Source of the DNA: an uncultured Pelagibacteraceae bacterium | GTDB taxonomy: Bacteria > Pseudomonadota > Alphaproteobacteria > Pelagibacterales > Pelagibacteraceae | Length of the DNA: 38,952 nucleotides | Assembly: GCA_902575095.1 (NCBI GenBank) | Contig: CACGPY010000007.1 | Location: 1-38,952, forward strand | Direction of reading: 5' to 3' | Part shown: positions 33,676 to 38,952 of the stretch, one piece after another | How the letters are laid out: each line of letters starts with the position of its first letter | Numbering within the stretch: the first letter of the stretch is position 1 | The notes under the pieces: generated by a model | The model's database searches: none | The model's input: the letters and a program-made list of their open reading frames with translations, nothing else | What the model was told of the DNA's origin: nothing | Made by a program: the position numbers and the translations under genes

Positions 33676-34552
33676 CTCTTACGCTCCTTATTTACTTTTG
33701 TTAATTCAGCCAATTTTTATGGCTACAAATACTATTGTCGCAAGAGGAGGCGTAGAGTCCGTGCCTCCTATTTCTTTAGCGTTTTGGCGATGGTTTACAG
33801 TATTCATTATATTGTTTCCTTTTTTTTTTAACGAAATTTTAAAATATAAAAAAGAATTTAATAAAGAGTTTTTTAAGCTGTTTTTTTTAGGCTCAATGGG
33901 CTGTGGTATATGTGGAGCTTTCCCAAATCTTGCAGGTATGACAACAACAATGGCTAATATTGGTATAATATATACATCTTCACCAGTAATAATAATTTTT
34001 TTATCAATTCTATTCTTTAAAGAAAAAATTAATTTTTTAAGGATATTAGGCTTATTAATTTGTATTACAGGTGTTTTTACAATTATATCTAAAGGTAATT
34101 TAGATTTTTTAATTAACCTAAATTTTACAACAGGCGATCTATGGGTTTTGGGAGCAGCTTTAGGTTGGGCTCTTTACTCAATTTATTTGTTAAATTGGAA
34201 ATCAAAATTTAGTTTGATGGCCCGATTTACTTTGATCGCAATGTTCGGATTTATGTCACTTTTCCCATTTTTTATTTTAGAAAATATTTACTTTGCAAAG
34301 ACAAACTATAATCAGACATTCTTGTTCTGGATTGTATTTGCTGCTATCTCACCTAGTATTATAGCTTTTTCCTTGTACACACGATTACAAAAATATGTGG
34401 GCGCTTCCTTTGCCGGGTTTACTTTATATTTATTCGCAGTCTACGGATCTATCTTTGGAATTATAATTTTTGAAGAACCCCTTCTCAGTTTTCATTATTT
34501 AGGTGGTTTACTGGTTTTTACTGGAGTTTACTTCGCTAGGAAAAAAGTATGA
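33650..34552 (+). CDS. EamA/DMT superfamily permease
   Basis: A 300-residue inner-membrane protein with about ten hydrophobic segments arranged as two EamA repeats. FMATNTIVARGGVESVPPISLAFWRW opens the first repeat, TMANIGIIYTSSPVIIIFLSILFFKE closes it, and LGAALGWALYSIYLLNWKSK opens the second. It probably exports or exchanges a small metabolite; the substrate cannot be told. It overlaps the small membrane protein upstream and shares four bases with the alpha/beta hydrolase gene downstream. Confidence 0.9.
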   Translation: MKPSLTKNNSYAPYLLLLIQPIFMATNTIVARGGVESVPPISLAFWRWFTVFIILFPFFFNEILKYKKEFNKEFFKLFFLGSMGCGICGAFPNLAGMTTTMANIGIIYTSSPVIIIFLSILFFKEKINFLRILGLLICITGVFTIISKGNLDFLINLNFTTGDLWVLGAALGWALYSIYLLNWKSKFSLMARFTLIAMFGFMSLFPFFILENIYFAKTNYNQTFLFWIVFAAISPSIIAFSLYTRLQKYVGASFAGFTLYLFAVYGSIFGIIIFEEPLLSFHYLGGLLVFTGVYFARKKV

Positions 34553-35352
34553 AGTATCTTTATTTAGCTTTATCGTCAATTATATTAGCCTACATTGTAA
34601 TTGTACTTTTCACTTATCTATACCAAAGAAAACTACTTTATCACCCAAGTGAAAATAACTACACGGGAGATGAAATTCAATTTGATTATAAAGAAGTTTT
34701 TATTGAGGTTGATAAAGATATAAAACTTAAATCATGGTTTTTGGAAAAAGATTTAAAAAAATATAAAACTATTTTATTCTTTCATGGAAATGCAGGCGAT
34801 TTAACTAATAGGGTTCATAAGCTTAATGAACTAAATAAACTAGATGTAAATATTCTTATTATTTCATGGAGAGGATTTAGTGGTAATCCAGGCAAGCCCA
34901 CAGAAAAAAATTTATATAATGATGCTAGAAAGTCAGTCGAATGGCTTAACAAGGCTGGAGTTATAAATAAAAACATAATTTTATATGGCGAGTCACTAGG
35001 CACAGGTGTAGCTACAGAATTGGGTCAGAATAATTCTTTTGGAGGAATTGTTTTAGAGTCACCTTTTACCTCGATTGCTGATGCGGCAAAAATTTATTAT
35101 CCTTATTTGCCAATCGATTTATTAATAAAAGACAGATACGACTCTTTAAAAAAAATCAAAAATATAAATGTTCCTGTTTTAGTGATGCACGGTAAGAAAG
35201 ATAATGTTGTCCCCTTTAAAATGGGGGTAAAATTATTTGACAATGCCAATCAGCCTAAGTTTAGCTATTTTTCTGATATTGATGATCATATGATGGAGTT
35301 TAATGATCAACTTATAAATTCTTTAAAAAAGTTTTTAGGTTTCAATACCTAA
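34549..35352 (+). CDS. Membrane-anchored alpha/beta hydrolase
   Basis: A 267-residue alpha/beta hydrolase of the BEM46/YfhR-like group. An N-terminal hydrophobic anchor covers about residues 5-25. The oxyanion region is FFHGNAGD (78-83), the nucleophile is Ser149 in YGESLGTG, and Asp218 (HGKKDNVVP) and His247 (DDHMME) complete the triad. The active domain is likely on one face of the inner membrane. The natural substrate is unknown. Its 3' end overlaps ftsY by 18 bp on the opposite strand. Confidence 0.9.
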   Translation: MKYLYLALSSIILAYIVIVLFTYLYQRKLLYHPSENNYTGDEIQFDYKEVFIEVDKDIKLKSWFLEKDLKKYKTILFFHGNAGDLTNRVHKLNELNKLDVNILIISWRGFSGNPGKPTEKNLYNDARKSVEWLNKAGVINKNIILYGESLGTGVATELGQNNSFGGIVLESPFTSIADAAKIYYPYLPIDLLIKDRYDSLKKIKNINVPVLVMHGKKDNVVPFKMGVKLFDNANQPKFSYFSDIDDHMMEFNDQLINSLKKFLGFNT

Positions 35353-36255
35353 AAGGGCTTTTGAATAATATTCAGCATTAAAGGGTTGTAAGTCATCTTC
35401 TTTTTCTCCCATCCCTACTGCAACTATAGGTAAATTATATTTTTTACAAATAGCTAAAACCACACCACCTTTTGCTGTACTATCAAGTTTAGTAATAATT
35501 AAACCTGTCAAATCATGTATCTTACTAAATTCTTCAACTTGATTAATTGCATTTTGTCCTGTAGTTGCATCTAAAACAAGAATTACTTCGTTAGGATAAG
35601 AAGGGTCGATTTTTTTAAGGACATTTATAATTTTTTTGTACTCTTCCATTAAATTTTTTTTGTTTTGAAGTCTTCCCGCTGTATCAATTAAAGCTACATC
35701 AATTTCATTTTTTTTTGCAAACTCTGCAGTCTTAAAAGCTACAGAAGCTGGATCACTATTGATTTCGGATTTAATAATATCAACTTTGACTTTCGCAGCC
35801 CAAACTTGCAATTGATCTATAGCTGCTGCTCTAAAAGTATCTGCAGCTCCAAAAACCACAGATCTATTATTGTTTTTAAAATACTTTCCAAGTTTTCCGA
35901 TACTAGTTGTTTTTCCAACCCCGTTTACTCCAGACACAACTATTACTGCAGATTTGGCATTTCCCATCAGGCTAAGATCTTTTTCGTACTTTTGAAGATT
36001 AATTGCTAATTTATCCGCTATCAGTTTTAAAATTTCTTTATGGTCTTCTAATTTTTTATCAACTTTGAAGTTCTCAAAATCTTTTCTTAATTCTTTCGCA
36101 ACTTCTACGCCTGCATCAGATGTAATAATTAATTCTTCAAATTCTGTTAGGACGTTTTCATCAATTTTTTTTTTGGAAAATATATTTTTAAAGCCGGTAG
36201 ATAGCCCATCCGAACTTTTACCTAATCCTATCTTAAATTTATCAAATAAACCCAT
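35335..36255 (-). CDS. ftsY: Signal recognition particle receptor FtsY
   Basis: The SRP receptor GTPase that docks ribosome-nascent chain complexes at the membrane. It has 306 residues: a short N-terminal region, the N domain (about 25-95) and the G domain with GVNGVGKT (109-116), DTFRAAAIDQL, DTAGRLQNK and TKLDSTAKGG. It lacks the long acidic A domain of E. coli FtsY, so membrane attachment probably relies on the N-terminal amphipathic stretch MGLFDKFKIGLGKSS. dapF lies directly upstream with no gap, and the convergent hydrolase gene overlaps its 3' end. Confidence 0.96.
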   Translation of the reverse strand: MGLFDKFKIGLGKSSDGLSTGFKNIFSKKKIDENVLTEFEELIITSDAGVEVAKELRKDFENFKVDKKLEDHKEILKLIADKLAINLQKYEKDLSLMGNAKSAVIVVSGVNGVGKTTSIGKLGKYFKNNNRSVVFGAADTFRAAAIDQLQVWAAKVKVDIIKSEINSDPASVAFKTAEFAKKNEIDVALIDTAGRLQNKKNLMEEYKKIINVLKKIDPSYPNEVILVLDATTGQNAINQVEEFSKIHDLTGLIITKLDSTAKGGVVLAICKKYNLPIVAVGMGEKEDDLQPFNAEYYSKALLGIET

Positions 36256-37086
36256 TTAGATTTCAAGGCTAGTATGTTTTATTTCTGAAACTGGACCTCT
36301 CATAAATATATTGAGATCTGAATCGATTTTAATATTTAAACTTCCTTCTGCAAATTTAATATTGATATCATTTTTTGTTAACTTCTTGATAAATGCTGCA
36401 ACAGCAGTAGCACAAGCAGCTGTTCCACACGCTTTTGTTAATCCTGCGCCTCGTTCCCAAACATTAACTGTAATATTATTTTCATCATCTATTTGAGCAA
36501 AAGTAACATTGGTTCTCTCAGGAAATAATTCGTGATTCTCTATTTTTTGTCCTAATACTTTTAGATCATACTTAAAACAATCTTTAACAAAAAAAACTAT
36601 ATGAGGGTTCCCCACGTTGAGGCTAAATCCATCAGTGAATTCTTTACCATCAATATCAAGAGTTATATTTTTGTGATCTAACTTTTCTTTTAATGGAATT
36701 TTATTCCAATCAAATACAGGTTTCCCCATTTCCAGCTCAACATCGGACTCCCCAACAATTTTTGCATTTAGCAATCTATTATTTGTTTTTAATTTTATTT
36801 CTTTATTTTTTAAATCTTTGCTTAACAAGTAAGCTACACATCTACTTCCATTTCCACACGCACTAACCTCGCCTCCATCTGAATTAAAAATGGTTATGGG
36901 AAAAGTATTATTAGTTTCTTTTTCAATAAATATAATTTGATCAAATTCAATATTACGATGAAAAGACTTTAAATTTCTCAAATGAATTATTTTTTCTTTA
37001 GGTATATTTATGGATTTCTCTCTTCTATCTATGATAATAAATCTATTACCTAAACCATCCATTCTAAAAGCTTTAATCAAAGGCAT
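36256..37086 (-). CDS. dapF: Diaminopimelate epimerase
   Basis: Interconverts LL- and meso-diaminopimelate for lysine and peptidoglycan synthesis. It has 276 residues. The two catalytic cysteines are Cys77 (SACGNGSRC) and Cys220 (KACGTAACA). The N-terminal FRMDGLGNRFIIID is typical, as is NVGNPHIVFF. The start at 37086 faces the ffh leader, so its promoter should lie in the 167-bp divergent region. A minus-strand TATACT (37098-37103) is a possible -10 but lies very close to the start. ftsY follows directly. Confidence 0.96.
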   Translation of the reverse strand: MPLIKAFRMDGLGNRFIIIDRREKSINIPKEKIIHLRNLKSFHRNIEFDQIIFIEKETNNTFPITIFNSDGGEVSACGNGSRCVAYLLSKDLKNKEIKLKTNNRLLNAKIVGESDVELEMGKPVFDWNKIPLKEKLDHKNITLDIDGKEFTDGFSLNVGNPHIVFFVKDCFKYDLKVLGQKIENHELFPERTNVTFAQIDDENNITVNVWERGAGLTKACGTAACATAVAAFIKKLTKNDINIKFAEGSLNIKIDSDLNIFMRGPVSEIKHTSLEI

Positions 37087-37111
37087 ATTAGTAGATTAGT
37101 ATAATTATTCA

Positions 37112-37140
37112 TTGACTTTTAAAACCCCAAATTGTAGTTT
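37112..37140 (+). promoter_or_regulatory. Possible ffh promoter
   Basis: TTGACT (37112-37117), a good -35, is followed 17 bp later by a weak -10 TAGTTT (37135-37140). Transcription would begin near 37147, a few bases before the first leader hairpin, which is why I favour it. Confidence 0.35.
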
Positions 37141-37151
37141 CCTCGAACTTT

Positions 37152-37232
37152 CCGCAAATACTTAAGTTTTTGCGGTGCTCTTGAAAACAAGAGTGTCGAC
37201 ACTAGTCAGCGAAGGTTCGCCCACTAGTGCGA
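37152..37232 (+). ncRNA. Three-hairpin structured leader upstream of ffh
   Basis: Three stem-loops lie in tandem in the dapF-ffh gap. Hairpin 1 pairs 37152-37158 with 37169-37175 (7 bp). Hairpin 2 pairs 37178-37183 with 37188-37193 (6 bp, extendable by two G-U pairs) around an AAAA loop. Hairpin 3 pairs 37200-37206 with 37223-37229 (7 bp), extends across a bulged A to 37196-37198/37230-37232, and has an inner 4-bp helix 37209-37212/37217-37220. No T-run follows. It has none of the conserved SRP RNA loop sequence. It may be a cis-regulatory leader of the ffh-rpsP operon or an independent small RNA; the strand is inferred. Confidence 0.55.
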
Positions 37233-37253
37233 TAGGTATTGGACGTTATTAAA

Positions 37254-38606
37254 ATGTTTGAAAACTTAACAAATAAATTAGAAAATATTTTTTCTAAACT
37301 AAAAAGTGCTCCTTCCTTAACGGAGGAACAAGTAGATTCTGGCTTAAAAGAAATACGCTTAGCTTTATTAGAGGCTGATGTAGCGCTGCCAGTTGTTAAA
37401 GATTTCGTTGAAAATGTAAAACCAAAAGCTATTGGCCAGGAGATCATTAGATCAACTTCACCTGGTCAAATGATAGTAAAAATTGTCTACAATGAATTAG
37501 TTAATTTACTTGGTTCAAAGAATGAGGAGATTAATCTTAAAGCAGTTCCACCAGTTTCTATATTATTGGTAGGTTTACAAGGTTCAGGAAAAACAACCTC
37601 AGCAGCTAAATTAGCAAAGTTAATTGAAAAAAATCATAAAAAAAAAGTTATGCTCGTAAGCTTAGACGTTTACAGACCTGCTGCTCAAGAACAATTAAAA
37701 TTATTAGCAGAAAAAAATAATATACAAAATTTACCTATCATAGAAAAACAACAACCTATTGATATTACTAAAAGAGCACTCAACGCTGCAAATCTAAGTG
37801 GTTCAGATGTAATAATTTTTGATACCGCTGGCCGAACACAAATAGATTTACCAATGATGTCTGAAATTAAACAAATTAAAGAATTAACAAAACCAGCCGA
37901 AACTATTCTTGTTGCTGATTCTTTAACCGGTCAAATAGCTGTAAACGTTGCAAAAGAATTTGATACCGCAGTTAATCTTTCATCAATAATTTTAACCAGA
38001 GTTGATGGTGATGCGCGAGGTGGAGCAGCGTTGAGCATGAAACACGTAACTGGCAAACCAATTAAATATATTGGAGTTGGAGAAAAAGTTTCTGACTTTG
38101 AAATGTTTCATCCTGACAGGCTTGCTAATAGAATTCTTGGAATGGGTGATGTGGTTACACTTGTTGAAAAAGCGGCACAAGATTTAAGTAAAGAAAAAAT
38201 TAAAGAAACTGAGGAAGAACTTAAACAAGGAATTTTTACGATGGACTCCTATCTATCGCAATTGAGGCAAATGAAAAAAATGGGAGGCATGGAGGGAGTT
38301 ATGTCCATGTTGCCTGGTGTAAATAAAATGAAAGCTAAAATGGATCAAGCTAACATAGATGAAAAAATGCTTATTGAAAACGAGGCTATCATTTTATCTA
38401 TGACAAAAAATGAAAAAGAAAATCCAAAAATCATTAGTGGTTCTCGCAGAAAAAGAATTTCACAAGGCGCTGGAGTAGATGTTTCCAAAATAAATAAGTT
38501 GCTTAAACAATTTAAAATGATGTCAGATATGATGAAAAAGATGTCACAAGGAAAAAAAATTCCATCTGGAATGATTCCAGATGAAATGCTCAATAAACTA
38601 AAATGA
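37254..38606 (+). CDS. ffh: Signal recognition particle protein Ffh
   Basis: The protein subunit of the signal recognition particle, which binds signal sequences on ribosomes and pairs with FtsY. It has 450 residues from the ATG at 37254 (MFENLTNKLENIF), the usual Ffh N-terminus; an upstream in-frame TTG at 37239 adds five residues with no support. N domain about 1-95; G domain with GLQGSGKT (107-114), DVYRPAAQEQL, DTAGR and RVDGDARGG; M domain after about residue 300, methionine-rich with SRRKRISQGAG binding 4.5S RNA. No clear Shine-Dalgarno sequence lies before the ATG. rpsP follows after ten bases. Confidence 0.96.
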   Translation: MFENLTNKLENIFSKLKSAPSLTEEQVDSGLKEIRLALLEADVALPVVKDFVENVKPKAIGQEIIRSTSPGQMIVKIVYNELVNLLGSKNEEINLKAVPPVSILLVGLQGSGKTTSAAKLAKLIEKNHKKKVMLVSLDVYRPAAQEQLKLLAEKNNIQNLPIIEKQQPIDITKRALNAANLSGSDVIIFDTAGRTQIDLPMMSEIKQIKELTKPAETILVADSLTGQIAVNVAKEFDTAVNLSSIILTRVDGDARGGAALSMKHVTGKPIKYIGVGEKVSDFEMFHPDRLANRILGMGDVVTLVEKAAQDLSKEKIKETEEELKQGIFTMDSYLSQLRQMKKMGGMEGVMSMLPGVNKMKAKMDQANIDEKMLIENEAIILSMTKNEKENPKIISGSRRKRISQGAGVDVSKINKLLKQFKMMSDMMKKMSQGKKIPSGMIPDEMLNKLK

Positions 38607-38616
38607 AAGGTAAAAC

Positions 38617-38952
38617 ATGTTAAGAATAAGGTTATCAATGGGAGGAGTAAGGAAAAGACCGATATATAAAATAGTTATCGCTGATGGAAGATATCCACGA
38701 GATGGTAAATTTATTGAAAAAATTGGTTCTTACAATCCATTACTTCCAAAAGATAAAAAGGAAAGAATAAAAATAGAAGCTGAGAGAGTAAAATATTGGA
38801 TGAGTAAAGGTGCACAACCAACTCTTAGAGTCTCTAGACTTTTAGGTGAACTCCAAATAATGCCAATGCCAAAGACGGGAAATAATCCTCAAAAAGCTAT
38901 TCCTAAAAAGGACAGAAAAAAAAGTGCTGAAGAAAGTAAAGAAGCACCTAAA
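38617..38952 (+). CDS. rpsP: 30S ribosomal protein S16, partial (3' end outside window)
   Basis: Ribosomal protein S16 of the small subunit. 112 codons are present and the gene runs off the right edge. The N-terminus reads LRIRLSMGGVRKRPIYKIVIADGRYPRDGKFIEKIG, the classic S16 start, followed by YWMSKGAQPTLRVSRLL. After about residue 90 comes a lysine-rich extension as in many Alphaproteobacteria. A GAAAGG ribosome binding site (38605-38610) precedes the ATG and overlaps the end of ffh. The order ffh-rpsP is common in Alphaproteobacteria, where rimM, trmD and rplS usually follow. Confidence 0.96.
   Translation, partial: MLRIRLSMGGVRKRPIYKIVIADGRYPRDGKFIEKIGSYNPLLPKDKKERIKIEAERVKYWMSKGAQPTLRVSRLLGELQIMPMPKTGNNPQKAIPKKDRKKSAEESKEAPK

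Noticed and set aside
37152-37232. SRP (4.5S) RNA gene beside ffh
   Set aside because: The conserved SRP RNA apical region with its GGAA-type loop and asymmetric internal loop is absent; the region forms three separate hairpins instead of one long one.
37239-37253. Upstream TTG start for ffh adding five residues
   Set aside because: The ATG at 37254 gives the typical Ffh N-terminus MFENLT; the TTG has no ribosome binding site and lies just after the structured leader.
37202-37447. Minus-strand frame overlapping the ffh leader and start
   Set aside because: It is a shadow of ffh and the hairpin region with no family features and no ribosome binding site.
1-38952. Mobile elements, CRISPR arrays or defence systems
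   Set aside because: No transposase, integrase, phage or restriction gene, no terminal inverted repeats and no regularly spaced repeats were seen.

Overview
This window looks like chromosomal DNA from a streamlined, AT-rich marine alphaproteobacterium, most probably of the SAR11/Pelagibacterales type. That is inferred from strong AT bias, near-absence of non-coding DNA, start/stop overlaps between most neighbours, alphaproteobacterial marker families (IalB, DUF2794, single-domain CcmH, TsaD next to HemC), and a metabolism built on uptake of small carboxylates. I see no tRNA, rRNA, insertion sequence, prophage, CRISPR array or defence island. It reads as an ordinary core region with a few unusual details.

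Layout. 1-3.1 kb (minus): partial ribulose-phosphate epimerase, a small membrane protein, then a two-subunit sodium:solute symporter closed by a clear terminator. 3.2-3.9 kb (plus): one conserved hypothetical gene. 3.9-7.5 kb (minus): tsaD, an EVE-domain gene and acetyl-CoA synthetase in one operon; the synthetase has an extraordinary lysine-rich N-terminal tail. 7.6-11.4 kb (plus): hemC, hemD, an MscS-type channel, a YggT protein and folD. 11.4-14.6 kb (minus): a PsiE-like protein, argG with an IalB-like exported protein, and an aldo/keto reductase. 14.7-16.7 kb: a Bax-inhibitor-like protein, DUF2794/YciB, and HspQ. 16.9-21 kb (plus): cytochrome c maturation genes ccmC-D-E-F-G-H without ccmA, ccmB or ccmI. 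21-32.2 kb (plus): a PagL-like outer-membrane protein, then an alpha-hydroxy-acid module: FMN-dependent hydroxy-acid dehydrogenase, aminotransferase, glycolate oxidase glcDEF, glyoxylate/hydroxypyruvate reductase, and a TRAP transporter. 32.2-35.4 kb (plus): amidase, small membrane protein, DMT permease and alpha/beta hydrolase. 35.3-37.1 kb (minus): ftsY and dapF. 37.2 kb to the end (plus): ffh and the start of rpsP, preceded by a leader that folds into three strong hairpins.

How the parts fit. The symporter and acetyl-CoA synthetase suggest capture and activation of acetate or similar acids. The TRAP system, LldD-like enzyme, GlcDEF, reductase and aminotransferase together suggest import of hydroxy or 2-oxo acids, their oxidation to oxo acids such as glyoxylate, and onward conversion by transamination or reduction. 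FtsY and Ffh lie within 4 kb of each other on either side of the dapF/ffh intergenic region.

The items most worth a second look are the polybasic tail on acetyl-CoA synthetase, the three-hairpin leader before ffh, the EF-hand-like loop inside the symporter, the structured spacer before ccmC, and the terminator between dctP and dctQM.
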